Assembly (NCBI GenBank): GCA_001701135.1
Contig: DAAN01000019.1
Location: 133,236-197,235, forward strand
From: Bacteroidales bacterium H3
Lineage (GTDB): Bacteria; Bacteroidota; Bacteroidia; Bacteroidales; Muribaculaceae
Direction: 5' to 3'
Length of the DNA: 64,000 nucleotides
Positions 8,134 through 15,392 of this stretch are shown here, piece by piece. Under the pieces are notes generated by a model that had not been told where the DNA came from, did not search any database, and saw only the letters and a program-made list of their open reading frames with translations. Each line of letters starts with the position of its first letter. The first letter of the stretch is position 1. The translations under genes and the position numbers were made by a program.

Positions 8134-11112
8134 TCATTTTTTCTGCTTTTTCTGCTTCTTGGCTTTCTTCTTTTTATTTTTCTTGTTCTTCTTGTTTTTA
8201 TCCGCATTATCCTTAGTGGACACAGGCATCGGCTGGGCTTTCACCTCCGGAAGATCGTCACCGATAAGATATTGCATGGCGTCGGCCACAAAGATATTTC
8301 GCGAGGCGGCATCTTTCATGCTTTCGATGGGGAAAGAGGCCACTACAACCCTGCCGGGATATTCCAGGCCCTGGTGTGAGCGGCGTTTTCCATCCACGGC
8401 TATCGCGGCGGGATATTTGGTATCGGAATAGCGACCGATGATGAGGCCACGGTTGTCGACCGGAGCGATAGCCTGCGGATTTCCGGCTCCGACCCAGCTG
8501 CCGTTGGCCAGCGATGCAATTTCGGAACTGCCGAGCACCGGCACACCGCTCATGCGGGCGCCGTTCTCGACCCTGAAGGTGCGGGTGGCCCGGGGCACTA
8601 CGCTATCGTTGGCACCATCGGGCAGATAAGGCTTGTAGCCGAGCATATCCGAGGCAAACAGCGCCATAGTATCGCGGGTAAGCGAGTCGGCTTCAATGAT
8701 TTCGCTGCTGAGATAGGAACCTGAGACAAGCAACGCACCTCCGCGGCGGCGGAACTGCTCGATGCGCTGACGCAGCGCCTTGGGGAAGGTCTGATAGAAA
8801 CGGCCGCGATGAGCGGCTTTGCGGGTGGTTTTCTGCTGTCCGAGAATAAGGTCGACAGCCTTCGGAGCCGATGTGCTCTTCTCGAAAGCAGCCAACGATG
8901 ACGACACGAATCCGCGGCCTGCATTGCGGAGAGCCACGCCGTGGATGTAGGTGTAGTCGCGGGTGTTGCCCGTGCGGATGTTGCCCTCTTCATCGGAACC
9001 GGAGGAACCGAACGACGGATTAGTGCTGGTGAGCGTGGACGATGGATCCATGTCATACTGATTACCTATGAAATGAACATCGGCTCCGTCGGGCACGCCA
9101 TAGGCGGAATCAAACTCGAATCCGGCATACGAGGGTCCGTCGGTCCATGCCGGGCCGGCAACACGGGTATAGCCGTTGACGATTTCCACCGACGGCATGC
9201 GGTTGTCCTTGTCATAAAGACTCAGTACCTCCGAGGGGAACGACACACCACCGTCGTTGGCGGCCACTATATAATATGAGTGTATTTTGTCATCACTGAT
9301 TTTCACCGACCACGACGACACCGGGGTGGTGGCCACTGGACGGAACGCAAGCCCGTCGACGGCTTCGTAGACGATGTAGAAGGTGGGAGTGGCACTCTTT
9401 TCAAGCGGATCGATGGTGGGTTCCCACGAAAGTGTGTAGTAGCCGTTGGAGTCGGCGTGGATGCCGAATGTGTTCACCGGCAGGGGCTGCACCACGAAAT
9501 TGAGATCATAGCGCCTGGCCAGGAACCGGCCTATCCCCTTATAGACGGCACGTCCTACCAGAAACCGGAACTCGGGATCCCAGGCCCGCTTCATATCCTC
9601 GAAGCTCTGATGCGAGAGCAGTTCGAGTATCATTGCGGGCACTTTGGTCTCGCGCACTTCATAATATTTGCGGTCGCGGTAGCTTCGGTCGGCCCAGTCG
9701 GGGTCATAGGCCGCGCGGATGTCACCCACCACCTGACGGGTGATGTCGTCGGTGAGGTCGCGGTTGGCATAGCGCGATGTGCCGTTTCCGAGGGGGTTGC
9801 CGTCGTCGGTGGAATATAGGCCGAGTGTGCCTACAGTTGTGGAATCGGTGTGGAAGCCGGCGTCGGTGTGGAATGCCAGAGCCATGTCGACCGGGATGCC
9901 GAGACCGATGGTGTCGGGAAACATTTCAGAGCCTCCGGCCATATGGTTGACCCAGAGGGCGCGTGATTTGTAATCGTCAATGTAGTCATCGCCGTCGGGG
10001 GTATCGTAGACCCATGTGGGGAATCCGGCTCCCTGCAGATAATAGCGCGAGCCTTCAAGATAGGCGGGGTAGCCCGAGACAGCATATTCGCCCGAACCGC
10101 CGCGGGCCACAAAACCCATGCCGCCGCCCACTTTCACGGCGTCGGCCGACACCACGGCATCATCATCTTCCGACATATTCGTCAGTGTCACCAGCGGCTT
10201 TTCCTGAAGGCCGGCAGCAAAAGGATAGGTGCCGATATAGACCCATGTGCCGCCACCCATGCGCTGGTTCACAACCACCTGCGAAGAACCGCCGAGGTGG
10301 TTCACCGTGTAGGTGGCGTCGGGGGCACTGTTGGGATATGACTGATACGAAACATACACGGCGCGACGGCCGGCCTCGGTCACGGAGCCATACCAGTTGG
10401 CGGTGGAGCAATGGGCTGAATCGCCGATGCTGACAGTTTTCACCTTGCCGGAGCGCCCCATGGTGAAGGGGTTCTCACCATTCTCTATGTAGTTTCGTCG
10501 AAGACCGTAGCCCGTGTTTTCAAGTTCCCAGCGATGACGGCCTGCCGTGGTGGAGAATCGCTTGTCGCCCTGATTTACGTCATAGTCAACGATTGTGGCG
10601 GTTTTCGAGAAATCGCGTTCACGCGGCAGCATCACATATGCGCCGGCATTTTCAAGCATCGGCACAAGATAAGGGTCGACAAACGAGCGGGAAAGCAGAT
10701 CCTCCACGGTGCCGAAAAGGCGCGGGCGCTGCCATTTCCAGCCGTTGTCGTAATATTTTCCATGGCTGGGCCAAATTGCCAGCGTGCGTCCCTGCATGCC
10801 GTCGGGTGCCTCGGCCACCGAGGGGAGAGTGACGAATGATTCAGGCGCTTCGATAGGATCGTTGGAGCCTTGCACCACTAATGGCTCTTTGGGTGCTGAG
10901 GACTTTTTGGCCGCTTTGCGGCTGCGCTTGTTGCGTTTCCTTTTCCCGGAAGATTTTTTACGACGTTTTTTCTTCTTTTTAGCGCCTGCCGAAGCCTGCG
11001 ATGTGCTTTGCCCGGCATAAGCCTCGAAACCGACGCCGTCGGGCAGGACTACAGTGAGCGACACCAGGGCTATTACACATATTCTTAAAAGGGAGGATAT
11101 TTTTCGGTACAT
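8134..11112 (-). CDS. Multidomain N-acetylmuramoyl-L-alanine amidase with golvesin-like and Fn3 domains
   Basis: The 992-residue protein starts with a membrane/signal segment (residues 8-33), followed by a very basic tract of about 30 residues rich in Lys, Arg and Ser. An Amidase_3-like fold is split by an insertion: WPSHGKYYD and a following TVEDL give the first zinc ligands, AFHTDAG the next His, and PAMILELLSHQSFED the catalytic Glu region. The insertion carries a golvesin-C-like beta domain (VNHLGGSSQVVVNQRMGGGT). After it come a fibronectin-III-like domain (SWEPTIDP...) and a flavodoxin/GATase-like C-terminal domain, ending in a second Lys-rich tail. Relatives are often labelled xanthan lyase, probably wrongly. 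Predicted role: cleaving stem peptides from glycan outside the cytoplasm. It is second in the operon. Confidence 0.78.
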   Translation of the reverse strand: MYRKISSLLRICVIALVSLTVVLPDGVGFEAYAGQSTSQASAGAKKKKKRRKKSSGKRKRNKRSRKAAKKSSAPKEPLVVQGSNDPIEAPESFVTLPSVAEAPDGMQGRTLAIWPSHGKYYDNGWKWQRPRLFGTVEDLLSRSFVDPYLVPMLENAGAYVMLPRERDFSKTATIVDYDVNQGDKRFSTTAGRHRWELENTGYGLRRNYIENGENPFTMGRSGKVKTVSIGDSAHCSTANWYGSVTEAGRRAVYVSYQSYPNSAPDATYTVNHLGGSSQVVVNQRMGGGTWVYIGTYPFAAGLQEKPLVTLTNMSEDDDAVVSADAVKVGGGMGFVARGGSGEYAVSGYPAYLEGSRYYLQGAGFPTWVYDTPDGDDYIDDYKSRALWVNHMAGGSEMFPDTIGLGIPVDMALAFHTDAGFHTDSTTVGTLGLYSTDDGNPLGNGTSRYANRDLTDDITRQVVGDIRAAYDPDWADRSYRDRKYYEVRETKVPAMILELLSHQSFEDMKRAWDPEFRFLVGRAVYKGIGRFLARRYDLNFVVQPLPVNTFGIHADSNGYYTLSWEPTIDPLEKSATPTFYIVYEAVDGLAFRPVATTPVSSWSVKISDDKIHSYYIVAANDGGVSFPSEVLSLYDKDNRMPSVEIVNGYTRVAGPAWTDGPSYAGFEFDSAYGVPDGADVHFIGNQYDMDPSSTLTSTNPSFGSSGSDEEGNIRTGNTRDYTYIHGVALRNAGRGFVSSSLAAFEKSTSAPKAVDLILGQQKTTRKAAHRGRFYQTFPKALRQRIEQFRRRGGALLVSGSYLSSEIIEADSLTRDTMALFASDMLGYKPYLPDGANDSVVPRATRTFRVENGARMSGVPVLGSSEIASLANGSWVGAGNPQAIAPVDNRGLIIGRYSDTKYPAAIAVDGKRRSHQGLEYPGRVVVASFPIESMKDAASRNIFVADAMQYLIGDDLPEVKAQPMPVSTKDNADKNKKNKKNKKKKAKKQKKQKK

Positions 11113-11166
11113 CAGGAATTCTAATCGGGTTATTTGCAGTCAGGTTTGCGGTTGCGGGCAGCGTTA

Positions 11167-12342
11167 TTATTTCACAGGCGCGCCTCGCCATGTGTAGTTT
11201 CGCCGGACGGGTCTTCCGCTGCGATAGCGGCTCTTGAGATTCGGGTACCAACGCCAGAGCATCTGCCACCACAGCAGAGCCGGAGCCAGCCTTACCTCAA
11301 GTGCACGGCCGCTGCGGCACCAGTTCACCGTCAGCGGTATCCACAACGCAGGGATAGTGGCGGCGAAAAGACATGCCGGCCACCAGTTGGGCAGCGAGAA
11401 GACGCATCCGACGGTAACAGCCGCCAGCCACACCCACATGGCGCATGTGCCGGCACCCATGGTCAGACGAGGCCAAAGCGGCAGACGACGCTCGGTGAAG
11501 CGATGACGCAGACGCAGCTCGCTGTAAGCCCGGCGGGGATGCTGGAAACGCACATTCACCAGCGCGTCGTCCGATAAAACAACCGCCGTGTTGCTTCGGT
11601 TCGTGATCTGGTTCACAAATATATCATCGTCGCCATGATGCAGATTCAGCGATCGGGAGAACCCTTTGGCCTTGAAAAAGAGGTCGCGCCTGTATGCCAG
11701 GTTGAAACCGGTGCCGCGATAGGGATGCCCGTGCATGGCGGGCTGCAGCCAGGTGACGGCACGCGCCACCTCGTCGAACCTGTTCCATGAGCGGCCAAGC
11801 CCGTGGATACGCGCCCATCCGAGCACCACTTGCCGGTGTCCCCCTTCGGCTGTGAAGGGGAATGCCATGCGGCGCACCCACAGTGGCGACTTCACGCGAC
11901 AACGCGCCGTGGTAAGCAAAACCACATCGTGGCGGGCAGCTTTGATGCCAAGAGAGATGGAGAGTTTTTTGCGCGAAAGATTCCGGGCCTCCTCGGGCAC
12001 GTAAGTTATATAAAGATTCTTGAACTCGTTGCTAAAATAATTCACCACATCGGTGATCTCCTCGGCGCAGCCGTCGTTGACCACCACCACCTCGAACTTG
12101 TCCGCGGGATAACCCTGAGTGAGTATGTCGGGGAGCATCTTGCGCAGATCGGCCGCATTGTCGCGCGCATACACCACCACCGACACCGTAGGCAGCGCCT
12201 CATCGGGCACTTCGGGCTGCGGAGCGGTGACGCGCACCCGCGTACGCATTCTGTAAAACGTCAACAAAAAAATCATGGCGGCGAGTGCCACACCAAGGCA
12301 CACCCACACCACAGGCAATATATCGTGAAAAGAGAAATACAT
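11167..12342 (-). CDS. Membrane GT2 glycosyltransferase lacking a clear DxD
   Basis: The 391-residue protein has one N-terminal transmembrane helix (residues 8-29), a GT2 domain (PTVSVVVYARDNA, FEVVVVNDGC) and two or three C-terminal helices (about 300-345). The position where relatives carry a metal-binding acidic motif reads LLTTARCRVKS, so the usual DxD is missing. The later acidic motif HHGDDDIFVNQ and the QHPRRA segment (a variant of QxxRW) are present. It is the first gene of the scavenging operon, 54 bases ahead of the amidase gene. Substrate unknown; it may be catalytically altered. A minus-strand promoter lies 47-54 bases upstream of its ATG. Confidence 0.8.
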   Translation of the reverse strand: MYFSFHDILPVVWVCLGVALAAMIFLLTFYRMRTRVRVTAPQPEVPDEALPTVSVVVYARDNAADLRKMLPDILTQGYPADKFEVVVVNDGCAEEITDVVNYFSNEFKNLYITYVPEEARNLSRKKLSISLGIKAARHDVVLLTTARCRVKSPLWVRRMAFPFTAEGGHRQVVLGWARIHGLGRSWNRFDEVARAVTWLQPAMHGHPYRGTGFNLAYRRDLFFKAKGFSRSLNLHHGDDDIFVNQITNRSNTAVVLSDDALVNVRFQHPRRAYSELRLRHRFTERRLPLWPRLTMGAGTCAMWVWLAAVTVGCVFSLPNWWPACLFAATIPALWIPLTVNWCRSGRALEVRLAPALLWWQMLWRWYPNLKSRYRSGRPVRRNYTWRGAPVK

Positions 12343-12343
12343 T

Positions 12344-12389
12344 TCTTAATATCAGAATATCTCAACTCTTAATATCAGAATATCTCAAC
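12344..12389. repeat. Perfect 23-bp tandem duplication in the operon leader
   Basis: The 23-base unit beginning TCTTAATATCAGAATATCTC occurs twice without a mismatch, at 12344-12366 and 12367-12389. It lies between the start codon of the first GT2 gene and the minus-strand -7 box, so it makes up nearly the whole 5' untranslated leader of the peptidoglycan scavenging operon. It could be slippage-prone or a regulatory site. Confidence 0.85.
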
Positions 12390-12396
12390 AAAGTTA
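12389..12396 (-). promoter_or_regulatory. -7 box of the peptidoglycan scavenging operon
   Basis: Read on the minus strand this is TAACTTTG, a perfect match to the Bacteroidetes -7 consensus TAnnTTTG. No good -33 TTTG is seen at the usual 19-21 base distance. The expected transcript start is about 40-45 bases ahead of the ATG at 12342. Confidence 0.55.
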
Positions 12397-12450
12397 ACAC
12401 TTTTCTTTGAATTTTCCTTTTGAGGGAGGGAAAATAAGGGATAAAATTGC

Positions 12451-12458
12451 TAACTTTG
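12451..12458 (+). promoter_or_regulatory. -7 box of folB, almost at the start codon
   Basis: TAACTTTG matches the Bacteroidetes -7 consensus. The last base is only 10 nt from the ATG at 12469, so the leader would be about 5-8 nt. No convincing -33 element at the standard spacing. Confidence 0.55.
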
Positions 12459-12468
12459 TGCATTGTAT

Positions 12469-12825
12469 ATGCTCAAAGGATACGTTGAAATTGAGAAACT
12501 GAGGCTTTTCAGTCACCACGGAGTGTTTCCGCAGGAACGCACCGTGGGGAATGTTTTTGAATTCACCATAACTCTCTGTTACGATATGGAGCGCGCCGCC
12601 TCCACTGATTGTGTTGAGCACGCGCTGAACTATGCATCGGTTATCGAGACAGTGAAAGAGGTGTCGGAAATCCATTCTGCATTGCTCGAGAATCTGGCTC
12701 TGAGGATAAAAGATGCCATTATCGAACGGTTTCCCCAGGTACTGTCAGGCTCGGTGTGCGTGGCCAAGCCCACGCCCCCTGTCGGCGAGCAGCTGAACAG
12801 GGTGGCTGTGACGCTGCAATGGTGA
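12469..12825 (+). CDS. folB: Dihydroneopterin aldolase
   Basis: FolB converts dihydroneopterin to 6-hydroxymethyl-dihydropterin and glycolaldehyde in folate synthesis. The 118-residue product has the family pattern: I-x-K-L-R-L-F-S-H-H-G-V-F-P-Q-E-R near the N-terminus, the central LNYASVIETVK helix, LLENLALRIKDAI, and the C-terminal KPTPPVGEQLNRVAVTL. I chose the ATG at 12469 rather than the in-frame TTG two codons earlier because it fits relatives and lies just downstream of the -7 box. The gene stands alone, divergent from the peptidoglycan operon, and is followed by a 250-bp palindromic element. Confidence 0.92.
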   Translation: MLKGYVEIEKLRLFSHHGVFPQERTVGNVFEFTITLCYDMERAASTDCVEHALNYASVIETVKEVSEIHSALLENLALRIKDAIIERFPQVLSGSVCVAKPTPPVGEQLNRVAVTLQW

Positions 12826-12856
12826 ATTACTCAGTTTGCTATTCAACGGAATGTAT

Positions 12857-13107
12857 TTAGAGCTTGTTTAATAATAAATGTTGCCGATAGGGTCGCATAT
12901 CCTGAGCCTGATTTCGTCGTGTGACGAAGGATTGTACGTGTGTACACGACTGAGGAACAGGGCGAAAGCAGGCCGGGATATGCGAAACAAAGGTAACTTT
13001 TCATAAAAGATATTTCTAAGAAACATGAAAAAAAGTTTTAGCAGATGTGAAGTTCTTGAAAATATTACCTTTTGTCGGTAACATTTATTATTAAACAAGC
13101 TCTTAAA
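12857..13107. mobile_element. MITE-like element with ~30-bp terminal inverted repeats (full-length family copy)
   Basis: The left end (12859-12880) begins AGAGCTTGTTTAATAATAAA and the right end (13082-13103) is its exact 22-base reverse complement. The match continues inward with two or three mismatches (GTTGCCGATA against GTTACCGACA). The roughly 190 bases between contain a folded core (12894-12984) and an AT-rich half with a second inverted pair (AAAGGTAA near 12990 against TTACCTTTT near 13066). No open reading frame of note lies inside. It fills the folB-HD hydrolase spacer. Shortened copies occur at five other intergenic sites in the window. Confidence 0.8.
12894..12984. other. Folded core inside the element: branched hairpin structure
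   Basis: A 9-bp outer stem (CGCATATCC 12894-12902 with GGATATGCG 12976-12984) encloses GCCTG/CAGGC (12906-12910 with 12969-12973). Inside are two hairpins, TTCGTC-GTGT-GACGAA (12913-12928) and TGTAC-GTGT-GTACA (12933-12946), then an unpaired CGACTGAGGAA segment. Bases 12923-12968 align with 58121-58166 without gaps at 33 of 46 positions. Most of the differences fall in the second hairpin, which stays paired in both copies. This looks like a conserved nucleic-acid structure; its role is unknown. Confidence 0.65.
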
Positions 13108-13120
13108 CTCTACAGGAAAA

Positions 13121-13753
13121 ATGACGATTGACAAAGATGCCGTAAAGGCAGAATTCATTGATATGCTGCGCTCCACGGGGCGCGAAGGTGTCGATTATGT
13201 AATCGAGGAGATAGAGCGGCTCGGTTTCTTCGAGGCTCCCGCATCGGCCAACCACCACCTGAATGTGGAAGGTGGTCTCACACAGCATTCGCTCAATGTG
13301 GCCAAGGCCGCCCTGAGCGTGTGGGAGGCGCTCAAACCGCTGGAACCCACCCTCGGGAAAGAGGTTACACGCGACTCTATTATCATCTCGGCACTCCTGC
13401 ATGATGTGTGCAAGGCCGACATCTATCGCCGCACCACAAAAAAACGCAAAAACGCACTCGGCATTTGGGAAGACTCCGAGGGCTACCGCCTCTCCTATAA
13501 AGGCTTCCCGATGGGTCACGGCGAGAAATCGCTCGTAGTGGTGCTCTGCAGCGGCATAGAGCTGAGCGACGCCGAGATGCTGGCCATCCGCTGGCATATG
13601 GGAGCCTGGGGCGTGAACCAGCACAGCCTCGAGGATTGCAAAAGCTACGATGCCGCCCGCAAACTCTATCCTTTAGTGTCGATCGTGCAGGCCGGAGACT
13701 CGCTGGCCGCCTCGATTCTCGAACGCGAGGCAGCCGAGCTTGACGAGCTTTGA
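13121..13753 (+). CDS. HD-domain hydrolase
   Basis: The 210-residue protein has HD-superfamily metal ligands: a first His in GGLTQHSLNVA (about residues 49-59), the LLHDVCKAD pair near 88-96, and later histidines in MGHGEKS and RWHMGAW. This layout resembles small HD phosphohydrolases and YhaM-type nuclease HD domains. Substrate cannot be named. The C-terminus is short and acidic. It is preceded by the palindromic element, whose right end lies only 17 bases from the ATG, so any promoter must be within or upstream of that element. Confidence 0.8.
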   Translation: MTIDKDAVKAEFIDMLRSTGREGVDYVIEEIERLGFFEAPASANHHLNVEGGLTQHSLNVAKAALSVWEALKPLEPTLGKEVTRDSIIISALLHDVCKADIYRRTTKKRKNALGIWEDSEGYRLSYKGFPMGHGEKSLVVVLCSGIELSDAEMLAIRWHMGAWGVNQHSLEDCKSYDAARKLYPLVSIVQAGDSLAASILEREAAELDEL

Positions 13754-13820
13754 AACCTGAGAGCGCATCACCATCCCTCACCCCCTATTTCTGAAAATTC
13801 ATCAAGTCACATAATTCAAA

Positions 13821-15200
13821 ATGAAAGAACAGCGCAAACGCTTTTTCCTCGACGAAGAGGATATCCCCCGCCAATGGTATAACATCCAGGCCGACATGCC
13901 CAACAAGCCGCAGCCACCGCTGCATCCCGCCACAAAGAAACCCCTTAAAGCCGAAGATCTTTTCCCGATCTTCGCCAAGGAGTGCTCAAAGCAGGAACTC
14001 AACACCACTGACCCCTGGATCGAAATTCCGGAGGAGGTCCGCGAAAAATATAAATATTATCGCACCACCCCCCTTGTGCGCGCCTACGGCCTTGAAAAGG
14101 CACTCGGCACTCCCGCCCATATCTATTTCAAGAACGAGAGCGTGTCGCCCATGGGGTCTCACAAACTCAACAGTGCCATTCCCCAGGCTTACTACTGCAA
14201 GCAGGAGGGCGTGACCAACATCACCACCGAGACCGGCGCCGGCCAGTGGGGCGCGTCGCTGGCCTACGCCGCAAGCATGTTCGGCATCGAGTCGGCTGTA
14301 TATCAGGTAAAAATCTCATACGAGCAGAAGCCCTACCGCCGCAGCATCATGCAGACTTTCGGCGCACAGGTCACTCCGTCCCCCTCGATGTCGACCCGCG
14401 CCGGCAAAGACATTCTCACCGCACACCCCAACCATCAGGGATCGCTCGGCACCGCCATCTCTGAAGCCGTAGAGCTGGCCCAGACCACTCCCAACTGCAA
14501 ATATTGCCTCGGTTCGGTGCTCAACCACGTAGCCCTCCACCAGACCGTGATAGGTCTCGAAGCTGAAAAACAGATGGAGATGGCCGGCGAATACCCCGAC
14601 GTAGTGATAGCCTGCTTCGGCGGCGGCAGCAATTTCGGCGGCATCGCCTTCCCCTTCATGCGCCACCGCATCAAGGGTGAAGAGGGAAAGAATCACACAC
14701 GCTTTGTAGCAGCCGAACCCGCCAGCTGTCCCAAGCTCACCCGCGGCCAGTTCCGCTACGACTTCGGTGACGAAGCCGGCTACACTCCCCTCCTCCCCAT
14801 GTACACCTTAGGCCACAACTTCGCCCCCGCCAACATCCACGCAGGCGGTCTGCGCTACCACGGCGCAGGTGTGATAGTATCGCAACTTCTAAAAGACGGT
14901 CTGATGGAGGCTGTCGACATCGATCAGCTCGAAAGCTTCAAGGCCGGCACCCTCTTTGCCCGCACCGAAGGCATAATCCCCGCTCCCGAATCGTGCCACG
15001 CCATCGCAGCCACCATCCGCGAGGCTAACCGCTGCAAGGAGACAGGCGAGGAGAAGGTAATCCTCTTCAACCTCTCGGGCCACGGGCTCGTCGACATGGC
15101 CTCCTACGACAAGTATCTCGCCGGCGACCTCCAGAACTACTCGATTTCCGAAGAGGAACTCACCGCCAACATCAAGGAAACAGACCCCCTGCAGCCCTGA
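13821..15200 (+). CDS. trpB: Tryptophan synthase beta chain, TrpB2 type
   Basis: TrpB2 condenses indole with serine using PLP. The 459-residue length, the N-terminal LDEEDIPRQWYNI-type extension and the ETGAGQWG motif are typical of the TrpB2 subfamily rather than the usual ~400-residue TrpB1. The PLP lysine is in SPMGSHKLNSA (about residues 109-119), and the phosphate loop is CFGGGSNFGG. No trpA or other trp genes are adjacent, which is common for TrpB2. It is thought to act as a stand-alone indole-salvaging enzyme. A strong hairpin terminator follows. Confidence 0.92.
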   Translation: MKEQRKRFFLDEEDIPRQWYNIQADMPNKPQPPLHPATKKPLKAEDLFPIFAKECSKQELNTTDPWIEIPEEVREKYKYYRTTPLVRAYGLEKALGTPAHIYFKNESVSPMGSHKLNSAIPQAYYCKQEGVTNITTETGAGQWGASLAYAASMFGIESAVYQVKISYEQKPYRRSIMQTFGAQVTPSPSMSTRAGKDILTAHPNHQGSLGTAISEAVELAQTTPNCKYCLGSVLNHVALHQTVIGLEAEKQMEMAGEYPDVVIACFGGGSNFGGIAFPFMRHRIKGEEGKNHTRFVAAEPASCPKLTRGQFRYDFGDEAGYTPLLPMYTLGHNFAPANIHAGGLRYHGAGVIVSQLLKDGLMEAVDIDQLESFKAGTLFARTEGIIPAPESCHAIAATIREANRCKETGEEKVILFNLSGHGLVDMASYDKYLAGDLQNYSISEEELTANIKETDPLQP

Positions 15201-15267
15201 TCCCCTCCCCTGCGATGCAATTCTATGCCTGTAACGGCATAATTCATTGATAAAAACATTGAAAAGA

Positions 15268-15308
15268 AAGCGGGAAATCGGAATTGCTCCGGTTTCCCGC
15301 TTCTTTTA
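15268..15308 (+). terminator. Intrinsic terminator after trpB
   Basis: AAGCGGGAAA at 15268-15277 pairs with the matching TTTCCCGCTT at 15293-15302; a CGGA/TCCG inner stem extends it, and the hairpin is followed by CTTTTATT. It probably ends trpB transcription. The AAG start also gives A residues on the other side, so it may work for the convergent gldN operon too. Confidence 0.8.
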
Positions 15309-15326
15309 TTCACATCTATTCGTCAG

Positions 15327-15375
15327 TCAACTAACTATTAGTTATTCAACCAATTATCAGTTATTCAACTAACGA
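15327..15375. repeat. Degenerate 19-bp tandem repeat
   Basis: TCAACTAACTATTAGTTAT (15327-15345), TCAACCAATTATCAGTTAT (15346-15364) and a partial TCAACTAACGA (15365-15375) are consecutive. They lie between the trpB terminator and the stop of gldN. Function unknown; the layout resembles the other short arrays at 1980, 12344 and 36030. Confidence 0.75.
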
Positions 15376-15392
15376 AAATGGGGTTTAAGCCG

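Noticed and set aside
8134..11112. Xanthan lyase function for the 992-residue protein
   Set aside because: The zinc-ligand and catalytic residues are those of an Amidase_3 fold and there is no polysaccharide-lyase barrel; the golvesin-like insertion probably causes that label in databases.
12944..12968. Hammerhead-ribozyme-like string CTGANGA ... GAAA in the shared core of both palindromic elements
   Set aside because: Both copies have CTGA(G/T)GA, and GAAA follows in one and AAAA in the other, but no stem II can form between them and the preceding strand is already used by a local hairpin. A cleavage-site triplet in the right place is not evident.
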